From CAYYGL01 sp964471235 (GTDB taxonomy: Bacteria > Calditrichota > Calditrichia > RBG-13-44-9 > J075): DNA of 22,183 bases. Location: the NCBI GenBank assembly GCA_964471235.1, contig CAYYGL010000073.1, forward strand, positions 1 to 22,183, read 5' to 3'. Of the stretch, positions 14,609-22,183 are shown one piece after another. Position 1 is the first letter of the stretch. The number at the start of each line of letters is the position of its first letter. The position numbers and the translations under genes were made by a program. A model generated the notes under the pieces. It did no database searches. It had not been told where the DNA came from and saw only the letters and a program-made list of their open reading frames with translations.

Positions 14609-14702
14609 GGTGTTCCTCTGGATGTATTTAGATGCTGATTTCTCTGCCGTTGAGGTGAAGGCTGACCTTTACCCACAAATTCAAATGTTCTGCTACACTT
14701 CC

Positions 14703-16682
14703 TCAATTCAAACTTTTCGGAGCGTCTACCGATTTGGGCAGGCTACCGTTTTTCCCATTCGCACCGGCGCCATTCGGATAGTATTGTCGATGCGCCGGCA
14801 TCACCGATTGTAACGCTTGCAGAATCTCATCAATACCGATATCAGTCATACAGACACTGGGTCGCATGCCGGTTAATTTGCAGGGGATGCGTTCATTCCG
14901 CCAGCATGCCACGCAGCCCAATCGCGTCCGGGCATCCACAAACCGGCAGAGCGGGTAATGTTTGGTTCGAATTTTTCCGTCGATTGGACCAAACAATCCC
15001 ACGCAAGGGATATCCAGGGCAGCCGCCAGATGCACAAAAGCGGAATCCGGGGCTATAATTGCCTGGCAGCCCCCGGCTATGGCAAACGCCTGACGAAGAT
15101 TATATGAATCGATCTTGAGAACATTTGGCAAATCAAATCCCTGAATGGGACGAGCGTCAAACACCAACACCGTATATTTTGCAGCAAGCATCTTCACCAA
15201 TTCGTTCATGTGAGGATAATCCCGGTAGGTCTCATCCGCCCGCAATTGTATACCAATCACCGTTTTTCCGTTTAACCGATGTTCAGCAAAAAAGCGACTT
15301 TGGAACACCAGTTCTTCCGGGGTAATGACATAACGTGGTTTGGTACCGATGCGATGTAATCGAACACTGGAAATTCCCAGGGCATGAGCAAATATTTCAA
15401 TGCGGGATTTCTTCACCCGGGGAGCGGTGCGTGCTTCCACCCGGGCTGCCGGACAATCACTAAAATTGTACCATTTGCGATACTTTTCGAAATCAATCTC
15501 AGCATTTTCGATATCCAATAAAATCACATCCGGATTGTGCTCGAATACGGCAAAATAACGTTTGGGGATAGCCAGGTAAATGTCTCTTTCGGGATGACGC
15601 TGCTTCAGGGCATGAATGGCAGGAGTCATCATCAACAGGTCGCCAATGCCACCCATGGCACGGGTGATTAGAATATCACTACGGATGCGCTGATTTCGGA
15701 ATTTACGGTGCCGAGGAAGATTTCCATTTTGGGAAGTGACGGGCGGCAGTCGGAACGGTTTGCCATTCTTCTGTTCTCGGTTCACCAGGCAGATGCCCGG
15801 GCGCAGGTAGTTCAATAAATAGATATACCCCAGGAAGCCCAATCGAAGCAATGTCCCGAGACTTCCCAGCTTCCAGCGATCAAAATCCGGTAGCATAAAA
15901 TAAAGTTTGTGAATCAAAAAATTCACTTTGTTCTTTACGGATATGCCCGGGCGCAGCAACAACTTATAACTGCGTTCATACGTAATCTGCAACTGGGTGA
16001 CAAATTTTTCCCGGGCGGGCAAATCGGTATAAAAGAGTTTCAACCCCAGGAAAAGAAGTGTTTTGTAATAGCCAACATCTCCCAGGTGTACTGCCGCCTG
16101 GGAAAGATTAAACAGTATTTCCGGTATTCGATTGCGATCCGTTAACAGGTACGGACGGGCGACCAAATGGGATAGGATGTCGTATGCCCGGGTTAACTCC
16201 CCTTTCAGGCTGTATAGATGCGCCAAACGACTTAACAATTGCAATTGTAACTCCGGGAATTTACTGATTTTTAATTCGACGGCTATCTGCAGGTATCGGA
16301 AGGCTTCTTCGGTCAACGATAGCCGAATCAACTCTTCACTCCACCATAAGACAACTTCAAACACCTCCCTGGGAGCTCCCCCGTTTTTCCGGCAATGCTG
16401 AATAAAGAGCTGCACCATGCCATCAATAAATGCCTTCTCATGATTGGCTGATTCCTCTGCCTGAACCGCCAGCAATTTGCGCATCTTCTGGATGCCGCCC
16501 CACACCGTTTGACTCATAATATATTTGTTACAATAGCGGGCTCTTTCTGACGATGGGATTCGCTGAATAATCGCATGCACAAGCTCGTATTGCCCGGTGA
16601 AAGCCATGTATTCCAGTTCTTCCCGTGTCGGCAAGCTACCATTGCGGCTGAAACTCTTTGTCAAAAGGGATTGCACTTGCAT
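14703..16682 (-). CDS. TPR-like / GT9 heptosyltransferase-family fusion protein
   Basis: This 659-residue protein has two parts. Residues about 1-270 are helical with TPR-like pairs (for example LLSRLAHLYSLKGELTRAYD, 149-168), and 271-300 are hydrophobic. Residues about 335-630 form a GT9 domain like ADP-heptose:LPS heptosyltransferases: ITRAMGGIGDLLMMTPAIHA (339-358), APDSAFVHLAAAL (544-556), GLFGPIDGKIRTKHYP (562-577) and a late cysteine cluster C590, C593, C601, C611. It probably transfers a heptose or related sugar to a surface glycan; the exact donor is unknown. GT9 enzymes are normally about 350 residues, so the N-terminal half is an addition. It starts 1 nt after the TPR gene stop, with AGGA upstream. 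Confidence 0.88.
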   Translation of the reverse strand: MQVQSLLTKSFSRNGSLPTREELEYMAFTGQYELVHAIIQRIPSSERARYCNKYIMSQTVWGGIQKMRKLLAVQAEESANHEKAFIDGMVQLFIQHCRKNGGAPREVFEVVLWWSEELIRLSLTEEAFRYLQIAVELKISKFPELQLQLLSRLAHLYSLKGELTRAYDILSHLVARPYLLTDRNRIPEILFNLSQAAVHLGDVGYYKTLLFLGLKLFYTDLPAREKFVTQLQITYERSYKLLLRPGISVKNKVNFLIHKLYFMLPDFDRWKLGSLGTLLRLGFLGYIYLLNYLRPGICLVNREQKNGKPFRLPPVTSQNGNLPRHRKFRNQRIRSDILITRAMGGIGDLLMMTPAIHALKQRHPERDIYLAIPKRYFAVFEHNPDVILLDIENAEIDFEKYRKWYNFSDCPAARVEARTAPRVKKSRIEIFAHALGISSVRLHRIGTKPRYVITPEELVFQSRFFAEHRLNGKTVIGIQLRADETYRDYPHMNELVKMLAAKYTVLVFDARPIQGFDLPNVLKIDSYNLRQAFAIAGGCQAIIAPDSAFVHLAAALDIPCVGLFGPIDGKIRTKHYPLCRFVDARTRLGCVACWRNERIPCKLTGMRPSVCMTDIGIDEILQALQSVMPAHRQYYPNGAGANGKNGSLPKSVDAPKSLN

Positions 16683-16683
16683 G

Positions 16684-17361
16684 TTAATTATTCCTATGGC
16701 TTAAATAATCATCTTTCAGTGCTGCTTCCAACATCTGTTTTTCCTGTTCTGCCTGTTGCTGTAATTCCAGGTAGCGGTTGGGATCAAATCCATGGGGCGG
16801 GGGTTCGGTAAACTGTTGGCAGACATGCAATGCTTCCTGAAAAGCACCGATTCGAACCAGGCAAAGCAATTCCCGAAACCGGCTTTCCGGTAGAAACTGC
16901 GCTGAAACGGCTTGCACTTTCCGATGCCAGCGTATGGCTTCCAGGTACTGCCCCTGGTTTTCCAGCGTCAGGGCATACCAATACAGGGCATTGCAGGAAA
17001 TATCATTCCAATCATTTTGCCGCTCAGCCAATTCCACTACCTCGAGGAAATATTCCCCGGCTTTCCGATACTGCCACTCCTGAAGTAAAATCCATCCGGC
17101 ACGAAAACTACTGTTCATCCGTACAATGTCAATCCGGGTTTGTCTCGACGCTTTTTGGTACAGCTCTAGCACTTTCTCTGGATCACTCCCTCCGGATTGC
17201 TCCAGGCACCAGGCGCAATGAAAAAATACATCACCGGTATCCACTCCCTCTTTATAAATACACTCCTGAAATAATTGATAAGCGCGGTGGTAATCGCCTT
17301 GCTGTTCATACAACAATGCCATATCAAAAACACACTGGATATTGGGAATATAAGGACACAT
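16684..17361 (-). CDS. TPR-repeat protein
   Basis: This 225-residue helical protein has tetratricopeptide-like repeats: FDMALLYEQQGDYHRAYQLF (12-31), a middle pair around SFRAGWILLQEWQYRKAGEY (84-103) and ALYWYALTLENQGQYLEAIR (125-144), then ELLCLVRIGAFQEALHV. No signal peptide or membrane segment is visible, so it should be cytoplasmic. TPR proteins are scaffolds; directly before a TPR-GT9 fusion, it may organise the glycan-synthesis enzymes, but no enzymatic role can be claimed. The ATG has AGGA upstream. It is the first gene of the polysaccharide locus, with 1 nt to the next gene. Confidence 0.8.
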   Translation of the reverse strand: MCPYIPNIQCVFDMALLYEQQGDYHRAYQLFQECIYKEGVDTGDVFFHCAWCLEQSGGSDPEKVLELYQKASRQTRIDIVRMNSSFRAGWILLQEWQYRKAGEYFLEVVELAERQNDWNDISCNALYWYALTLENQGQYLEAIRWHRKVQAVSAQFLPESRFRELLCLVRIGAFQEALHVCQQFTEPPPHGFDPNRYLELQQQAEQEKQMLEAALKDDYLSHRNN

Positions 17362-17452
17362 CGGTTTCCTATCCTTTCAACCAAAAAAACTACCTTCCGG
17401 TACACTTCCCATTAAGCCACAAGAGCGGTGGCATTTCAATTTAAAATCCACC

Positions 17453-17467
17453 GGGTTTTCAAAACCC
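17453..17467. repeat. 15-bp palindrome upstream of the glycan operon
   Basis: GGGTTTTCAAAACCC is a perfect palindrome around one central base, about 90 nt upstream of the first glycan-locus gene. A second inverted repeat, GCCAC-N7-GTGGC (17416-17432), lies between it and the gene. They could be operator sites or a transcript hairpin; I see no convincing -10/-35 pair. The rest of 17362-17525 shows nothing else I can name. Confidence 0.5.
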
Positions 17468-17525
17468 TGATTTACCGAGGGGAAGGTTCAGGTCTATTCA
17501 GGAACTACGTAAACCCGACGGTTGA

Positions 17526-18035
17526 CTAACAACATTTACCCGGGATTGGGGAACGAGCCCAAAAACAGATGACCCTAATCATGGAGATGCCAATATCCCC
17601 GGGAATACCGGAATAGCAGTTAGAATCAATGAAACTATAACTATATCTATGGAGTTGGGTGACTATATCTGACAATTTTCAATCATTCCAACGGGAGGAG
17701 TACCCCTTACTTTGCCTGATCCCATATACCATCTATCTATTTCCGGGTATAAGAGATACAAGCGGAATGCCAATAAATTCTGGGTAATCTCAATTACTAA
17801 GAATACAACAAGTTACGATAAGTGCGATTTATCGGTGGAATTTACAGGGTGGGAAAAAGAAGTGCCGGGTGCACAGTTGGTGTGCAAGGTGTTCGCAGAT
17901 GGTGGGGTCCCCCCCTTACTTTTCATGAGCCACACTACGGAACCGGAAAAATCGTCATTTTTTTAAAAGCGGATGGGATTTGAATTCACTGTTACTATTT
18001 CCCGGGATTCGTCTGCACCAAACCCCGGGAATTGA
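17526..18035 (+). pseudogene. Decayed plus-strand gene, beta-rich product, function unknown
   Basis: One plus-strand frame reads protein-like sequence (DDPNHGDANIPGNTGIAVRI at 17571-17630, then TITISMELGDYI), meets an in-frame TGA at 17670-17672, and continues through LSISGYKRYKR, FWVISITKN and LSVEFTGWEKEVPGAQLVCK to a seven-C run at 17909-17915. Adding one base there lets the reading continue (LTFHEPHYGTGKIVIFLKAD). Removing one T at 17979-17981 continues it again (EFTVTISRDSSAPNPGN) to a TGA at 18033. Alternating hydrophobic residues suggest a beta-sandwich, perhaps from a secreted protein. I recognise no family. One intact 84-codon piece (17712-17966, TTG start) could be called a gene, but decay explains more. 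Sequencing errors at the homopolymers are the alternative. Confidence 0.5.
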
Positions 18036-18114
18036 AGAGCAACCGCCTGGCGGCGAAGAGAGTTTAAGATTTCCTCCCCAATCTACATTCAGCTTATTCC
18101 CGGTACTTCACTCT

Positions 18115-21100
18115 TCACTTCACCAGGAGCAGCTTTTTCACCGCGCGATATTTCCCGGGGACACTTAATCGGTAGAGATAGATGCCGGAGCTGACCGCAT
18201 TGCCGCCATCATCCCGACCATCCCAAACCACCTCGTGCCGCCCGGCGCGATATTTCCCGTTCACCAGCGTTCGTACCTGCTCCCCAAGGGTATTGTAAAT
18301 GGTGATTTTCACCGGGGAAGCCACCGGCAGGGTAAAACGAATGGTGGTCGTGGGATTAAAGGGATTGGGATAGTTCTGGAGTAACTGAAAATTATGGGGA
18401 ACGGTCTGCGAAAGCGGCTGTTCGCTGCCGATACCGGTGGGAGTCCCCAGCCAGGTGAGACTGTTCTCGATCACCATATCCCGTATTCCCTGGGTGTTTT
18501 CAACTCCCTCCAGGCCAAACCCCAGGAAGACGGCTTTCCAGCCGTCCTGAGCATTTTCCACCCGGATACCAGCAATCCCGTTGGTACCGGACGGTCCGTA
18601 ATTAAAACTGACCACCGGGGTATTACCGACGGTGAGAACATCTTTCGAATTTTGGTTCGTGGCGCCGCCGGACGTTCGCACCAACAATCCACCGCCGACC
18701 GGGTCACCATCAACACCTTTGAGAATGGGCGGGTTGTACTGACCGGAGAAGCCAACTTCCAGGTAATTGGTCAACAACACGCCGGCGCTGCTGCTTTCGG
18801 CAATATTTTGCCCGGTTAGCAGCAAACGCCCGCCGTTATCCAGGAAGGCTGCCAGGCTTTGCTGCTCGGCATCGGATAAGGCATTGGTATCGGCATCGCC
18901 GGTAAACCAGATGACGGTGCGCGGCGCAGGAAACAAATTATACTCACTGCTGTCGGGGATACCATCTGTTGCCACGTTCCAGGTAAAATAACTGGTACCG
19001 ATAGCATTCAATGATTCCTGATAATATATCTCCCTCCCCGGCACCACATCATCATTCACCAGAAACACCGCCGCCGGATCCAGGTCAATGTCCAGGCTCA
19101 AGCCGCTAACATCCAGCACCACGCTATCTACGGTAGAAATCGGGTATGGAATTTCCGGCAGCACCTGGATGTCATACGTGCCGATAATGGTGCTGACGCT
19201 GTAATTCCCGTTGCTGTCGGTTGCCACCGTTACCCAGGGATCAGGATGGGGATTGCCCCTGGCAAAAAACTTCAGGGTTGCCTGGATCCCCTCTCCGCTG
19301 GTGGGGTTCCGCACCTGCCCGGAAATCACCGCCTCCACTTCCGGCTGCATGGGGATGTTGACCACCAGCGGAAAATTGGGAGGAATGGTTAGTGTCAAAG
19401 AGGTATCCTGATACGCAAATGCGCTGGCAGTCACGGTCACATTCGGTTGGGGAGACCCAAAGGCATATTCCCCGGTAGAATCGGTGACAATGGTGCGCCC
19501 GGTTTCCACCACATTTACATGCGCCAATTCCAATGGATCGCCGCTGTTGGCATCCTGCACCACTCCTTGCACCCGATATTGATAGGTGAACGACCCGATC
19601 CAGGTGCCCCAGGTGTTTTCCGGACTGTCAGCATATTCCACCAGTCCCCAGATGGTATTGGAATCTGCCGGGTCAAGGGCAATGCCCATATAATCCCCCC
19701 AGCGGTTACGGCTACCGCCAAAGGTCTTGATGTAATGGGCTTCGCCGGGTTTCAACAGGGCCGAGCCGGATAATTCCGGCGGGGAAGTTCCCTTGCGACC
19801 GGTGTAAGCCGCACCCACGTATTCATTATCCCCGGAACGACTGAACACCATCACCATGTTATCATTTTGATCCACCATCACTGCCGGATAAATGTAGTAG
19901 AAGCCATCGGCTCCGAAGGAGACATCTTCCAGCAACGTGTGGTTAATAACATCCACCCGCACATAGCGGGAAAAAGCGTATGGAAAGCTGGTGCCGCCGG
20001 CAACCGCCGTAGCCGTCCAGACAGAGCCGTCTGTATACACGGCATTTCGATATTTTCGCCCCCCGCTGTTTATCCGGGGCGAACCTCCCCCCAATTGATT
20101 GGCATCGGGCGGTGCAAAAGCGGCCGCCGTAGGAATATTTACCGCACTCACAATCGGGCTGGCACCCAGGGGGTCTTCAACAGTCCATAAGGTGATGAAG
20201 GTGCTGGTAAAATATGGGGCATCGACCACCCAGTACGCTTTGTTATCGGTAGAATCCAGGTGCGTGGCGGCAATTACAGGACCGAAAATTCGCTGCCCCG
20301 GGTTATTGGGATCACGAAAATCCCAGAAATCGGTATAATCCACCGGACCGCAGGTCATATCATACAACTGGGATTTGGGAATGATGCGGGTTTTGCTATA
20401 TTGAAAACCATCGGAAAAGGCAAACTGGTTGGCGCTGATGTATATGGCTTGATAATCGTAGCCAACTTTTTCATAATCTCCCCAGGTAAAACTGTTGGAG
20501 GCACCGTTGAGATGAGCGGGGAATGCGTAATTGCACCAGTCGCCCATGGGGTCGGAATCATCGGAGACCGAGACCAGCCAGAAGGCGGTGTTGGAATTGC
20601 CATCTTCGTTATCCCAGACCATCACCCAGCGATCGGCAAAGTGGTCATAAACAATCACCGGGTCAAAAGCGCCGGAATTGGGCAATACGTTTTGGAACCA
20701 ATCATCCGCAAAGGCTTGAAACAATTGATTGCCCTGTTTATCGAAGATGACAAATTCGGAATTGACCACGGCAATGACATGATTGGGACCAACCGCCAAA
20801 TGGGGGTCGGGGGGGATGGTGGTGCCACGGTCGGGGATGCCTTCAAAATCAATCACCACACCGGGAGGGTCAAAAATCGGTGTTTGCGGAGTGGAAACCG
20901 CCGGGTCTATGAACTCATTGCTACGCAAGGGTGCCGCCGGGGGAGTGTTGTTCAACCGGTCGTCAGCCAGCGGTGGAGTGAAGTGATCCCAATGGGGATT
21001 CACGAGACGCTGTCCCGGCGGTGGTGCCAACAGGGTTTTTCCCTGAAACTGCCCGGTGGAAACGATTGCCCCGCCGGAGACATTGCCAAAAGCGGGTCCC

Positions 21101-21228
21101 TGAACTATCGACTGGCCATAAGCAGGGAATGGAACTATCACTTGAGTCAACAGACAAAAAACAATTGAGGCAAAAATGGTTGGATGGAAAACAAATCGCT
21201 CAACGAAATTCTTGCGTACGAACGGCAT
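18115..21228 (-). CDS. Large secreted multidomain protein with FlgD-like / T9SS-type C-terminal tail
   Basis: This 1037-residue protein is exported. A signal peptide (FASIVFCLLTQVIVPFPAYG, 18-37) likely ends near residue 38. Residues about 120-550 resemble a beta-propeller-type module (TIPPDPHLAVGPNHVIAVVN, FDPVIVYDHFADRWVMVWD). Two carboxypeptidase-regulatory-like beta domains follow (about 551-628, 633-718). Residues 720-930 form a mixed alpha/beta domain (VNDDVVPGREIYY, AAFLDNGGRLLLTGQNIA). The end (945-1037) is a FlgD-like sorting or anchoring domain with NYPNPFNPTTTIRF and GIYLYRL. No catalytic motif is obvious; adhesion or cell-surface binding is possible. The ATG at 21228 is chosen for AGGAGG 7 nt upstream; an ORF extension to 21282 has no ribosome-binding site. 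Confidence 0.88.
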   Translation of the reverse strand: MPFVRKNFVERFVFHPTIFASIVFCLLTQVIVPFPAYGQSIVQGPAFGNVSGGAIVSTGQFQGKTLLAPPPGQRLVNPHWDHFTPPLADDRLNNTPPAAPLRSNEFIDPAVSTPQTPIFDPPGVVIDFEGIPDRGTTIPPDPHLAVGPNHVIAVVNSEFVIFDKQGNQLFQAFADDWFQNVLPNSGAFDPVIVYDHFADRWVMVWDNEDGNSNTAFWLVSVSDDSDPMGDWCNYAFPAHLNGASNSFTWGDYEKVGYDYQAIYISANQFAFSDGFQYSKTRIIPKSQLYDMTCGPVDYTDFWDFRDPNNPGQRIFGPVIAATHLDSTDNKAYWVVDAPYFTSTFITLWTVEDPLGASPIVSAVNIPTAAAFAPPDANQLGGGSPRINSGGRKYRNAVYTDGSVWTATAVAGGTSFPYAFSRYVRVDVINHTLLEDVSFGADGFYYIYPAVMVDQNDNMVMVFSRSGDNEYVGAAYTGRKGTSPPELSGSALLKPGEAHYIKTFGGSRNRWGDYMGIALDPADSNTIWGLVEYADSPENTWGTWIGSFTYQYRVQGVVQDANSGDPLELAHVNVVETGRTIVTDSTGEYAFGSPQPNVTVTASAFAYQDTSLTLTIPPNFPLVVNIPMQPEVEAVISGQVRNPTSGEGIQATLKFFARGNPHPDPWVTVATDSNGNYSVSTIIGTYDIQVLPEIPYPISTVDSVVLDVSGLSLDIDLDPAAVFLVNDDVVPGREIYYQESLNAIGTSYFTWNVATDGIPDSSEYNLFPAPRTVIWFTGDADTNALSDAEQQSLAAFLDNGGRLLLTGQNIAESSSAGVLLTNYLEVGFSGQYNPPILKGVDGDPVGGGLLVRTSGGATNQNSKDVLTVGNTPVVSFNYGPSGTNGIAGIRVENAQDGWKAVFLGFGLEGVENTQGIRDMVIENSLTWLGTPTGIGSEQPLSQTVPHNFQLLQNYPNPFNPTTTIRFTLPVASPVKITIYNTLGEQVRTLVNGKYRAGRHEVVWDGRDDGGNAVSSGIYLYRLSVPGKYRAVKKLLLVK

Positions 21229-21254
21229 AATAATCCTCCTGTTAAAGAGTGGAA

Positions 21255-21282
21255 AAAATATTGGGGTAAAATTGCATGGCAA
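21255..21282 (-). promoter_or_regulatory. Candidate promoter of the secreted-protein gene
   Basis: On the minus strand TTGCCA (21277-21282) and TATTTT (21255-21260) are 16 nt apart, matching 5 of 6 and 4 of 6 consensus bases. Transcription would start about 20 nt before the ATG at 21228. Sequence match only. Confidence 0.35.
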
Positions 21283-21546
21283 AAAACTGTATTTTAATAA
21301 CGAAGCTCAATCAGAAGAAATGACCCGGTTCAAAATCCTGAGGGATTGGCAGTTTAATTTTTCCGGGGGTAGGAAAGACAACTGTCGAAATTGCTTTTGA
21401 GCCGGTAACCGATTCCGGGATCAGCTTATTTATAAGATTTTAATTTAGAAAGCTCACCAACAATAGACAACGGATTTTTGTAATAGTTTTACACACCAAG
21501 AGCGACCGGATGTAAAAAACAATAATTGCCCAACTTTCATAATGCC

Positions 21547-21575
21547 TTGATTTCAAAAACGATATTTTGTAAACT
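21547..21575 (+). promoter_or_regulatory. Candidate promoter of the HU-family gene
   Basis: TTGATT (21547-21552) and TAAACT (21570-21575) are 17 nt apart and each match 4 of 6 consensus bases. Start would fall near 21582, giving a leader of about 16 nt that includes the GGGAGGAAGAG ribosome-binding site. TAAACTTG also resembles the Bacteroidetes -7 element TAnnTTTG with one mismatch. Confidence 0.35.
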
Positions 21576-21597
21576 TGCAGACTTTTGGGAGGAAGAG

Positions 21598-21915
21598 ATG
21601 ACAGTGACGAAAGCGGAAATCATTGCCTTGTTATCGGATTCCACCGGGCTAACCCGGGCGGAGATTGAGGTGCTGGTGAATGGATTTTTATATTATATCA
21701 TCGAGTCATTACAGAATGGGGATCGGGTGGAAATTCGTGGCTTTGGCAGTTTTTTTGCAAAGGAACGCGGGGAGCGCCTGGTAAAAAATCCCCGCACCGG
21801 AAAAGTGGTCTCGGTGGGTCATCGGTTTGTGCCGGTATTTCGCCCGGCTAAATTGTTTAAAGAAAGTGTGAATCAAGAATTATTAAAAAAACATGATGGA
21901 AAAGAAAATGGCTAA
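21598..21915 (+). CDS. HU/IHF-family DNA-binding protein
   Basis: This 105-residue protein is the usual size for the family. Residues 1-45 form the helical dimerisation part (MTVTKAEIIALLSDSTGLTR). GDRVEIRGFGSFFAKERGER (46-65) leads into the beta-arm, whose tip NPRTGK (69-74) carries the proline that intercalates into DNA, and FRPAKLFKESVN closes the fold. It bends DNA as a homo- or heterodimer; HU and IHF types cannot be told apart with confidence, although GFGSF is common to both. The start at 21598 is set by GGGAGGAAGAG directly upstream; an upstream extension to 21526 is not family-like. A lysine-rich tail (KKHDGKENG) follows. It overlaps the next gene by 8 nt. Confidence 0.93.
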   Translation: MTVTKAEIIALLSDSTGLTRAEIEVLVNGFLYYIIESLQNGDRVEIRGFGSFFAKERGERLVKNPRTGKVVSVGHRFVPVFRPAKLFKESVNQELLKKHDGKENG

Positions 21916-22183
21916 AACCTGTTCGAAATGTGGTGCCCAACTTCCTGAAGGAGCAAAATTTTGCCCGGAATGCGGTAAGCCGATTAAAGAAACGCTGGCG
22001 AAAAAATGCAGCAAATGCGGTGCGGAAAATCCACCGAGTGCAAAATTTTGTAAAGAATGTGGCGCCCAACTGCCACGCCGTGCCGTCGAAGTAAAACCTT
22101 CCGGTTTAGCTGCCCCGAAGCAGTACCTGTTCATTTTTGGTATTGGCGCCGCTGCATTGATTGCCGTATTGATTTATTATTAT
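21908..22183 (+). CDS. Double-zinc-ribbon membrane protein (partial, cut by window end)
   Basis: The first 92 residues are present. Two zinc ribbons occur in tandem: CSKCGAQLPEGAKFCPECG (residues 5-23) and CSKCGAENPPSAKFCKECG, each with two CxxC knuckles. A linker with PSGLAAPKQ follows, then a hydrophobic segment (YLFIFGIGAAALIAVLIYYY) that looks like one membrane span. The ribbons would face the cytoplasm and the missing part would be outside. Such proteins are common but mostly uncharacterised. The ATG at 21908 is chosen because GGA lies 7 nt upstream; an in-frame ATG at 21896 lacks a site. It overlaps the HU-family gene, so the two are co-transcribed. Confidence 0.85.
   Translation, partial: MAKTCSKCGAQLPEGAKFCPECGKPIKETLAKKCSKCGAENPPSAKFCKECGAQLPRRAVEVKPSGLAAPKQYLFIFGIGAAALIAVLIYYY

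Larger units (their letters stand above)
21229..21597. other. Divergent intergenic region
   Basis: These 369 bases separate the secreted-protein gene (minus) from the HU-family gene (plus). They hold no credible gene but must carry both promoters; candidates are given separately. The middle, 21300-21500, is AT-rich with no clear repeat. Confidence 0.7.

Noticed and set aside
14177..14638. 153-codon plus-strand ORF opposite the methyltransferase
   Set aside because: Antisense shadow; the minus-strand gene has clear SAM-binding motifs.
16830..17444. 204-codon plus-strand ORF opposite the TPR gene
   Set aside because: Composition is arbitrary and no domain is visible; the minus strand carries TPR repeats with a ribosome-binding site and tight spacing.
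18000..18030. TTCCCGGG/CCCGGGAA pair as a terminator of the secreted-protein gene
   Set aside because: No T-run follows on the minus strand, and CCCGGG is frequent throughout the window.
20260..21168. 302-codon plus-strand ORF opposite the secreted protein
   Set aside because: Long, but a shadow of a GC-rich gene: the minus strand has signal peptide, domains and sorting tail, and this frame has none.
1..22183. tRNA, rRNA, insertion sequence or transposase
   Set aside because: None seen: no transposase-like protein, no target-site duplications with terminal repeats, and no tRNA cloverleaf found by eye.

Overview
The window reads as bacterial chromosome, probably from the FCB group (a Calditrichota-, KSB1- or Ignavibacteria-like lineage). 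The best clue is the 1037-residue secreted protein at 18115-21228, whose C-terminus carries the NYPNPFNPTTTIRF and GIYLYRL motifs of the FlgD-like / type IX-secretion-like tails common in those phyla. Strong Shine-Dalgarno sites precede most genes. The lineage assignment is an inference; there is no rRNA or marker gene here.

Layout: (1) 1-661 is the leader-proximal end of a type I-C CRISPR array (10 identical 33-nt repeats, 9 complete spacers, continuing beyond the left edge), with its leader at 662-863. (2) 864-8570, all on the minus strand, is a complete type I-C cas operon in canonical order: cas3, cas5c, cas8c (with an internally started cas11c), cas7c, cas4, cas1, cas2. Genes overlap or lie 1-33 nt apart. 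(3) 8751-9668 encodes an HTH-WYL regulator just upstream of cas3, with a candidate operator between them. (4) 9904-17361, also minus, is a surface-polysaccharide locus: TPR protein, TPR-GT9 glycosyltransferase, SAM methyltransferase, ABC-2 exporter permease, exporter ATPase, GT4 glycosyltransferase. (5) 17362-18114 is a gene-poor gap holding palindromes and what looks like a decayed plus-strand gene. (6) 18115-21228 (minus) is the large secreted protein. (7) From 21598, on the plus strand, come an HU/IHF-family DNA-binding protein and the start of a double-zinc-ribbon membrane protein cut by the window end.

How the parts work together: the pre-crRNA is transcribed leftwards from the leader. 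Cas5c is expected to cut each repeat hairpin, leaving an 11-nt 5' handle. Cas5c, Cas7, Cas8c and Cas11c form Cascade, Cas3 degrades the target, and Cas1, Cas2 and Cas4 add spacers. The WYL protein may control the operon. The polysaccharide genes would build and modify a glycan on the cytoplasmic side and export it through the two-part ABC transporter.

I did not find a clearly new defence system. The points most worth checking are the cas11c internal start, the WYL/operator pair, the compositional mosaic of the cas operon, the decayed plus-strand gene, the long inverted repeat at 11415-11463, and the unusual domain architectures in the glycan locus.
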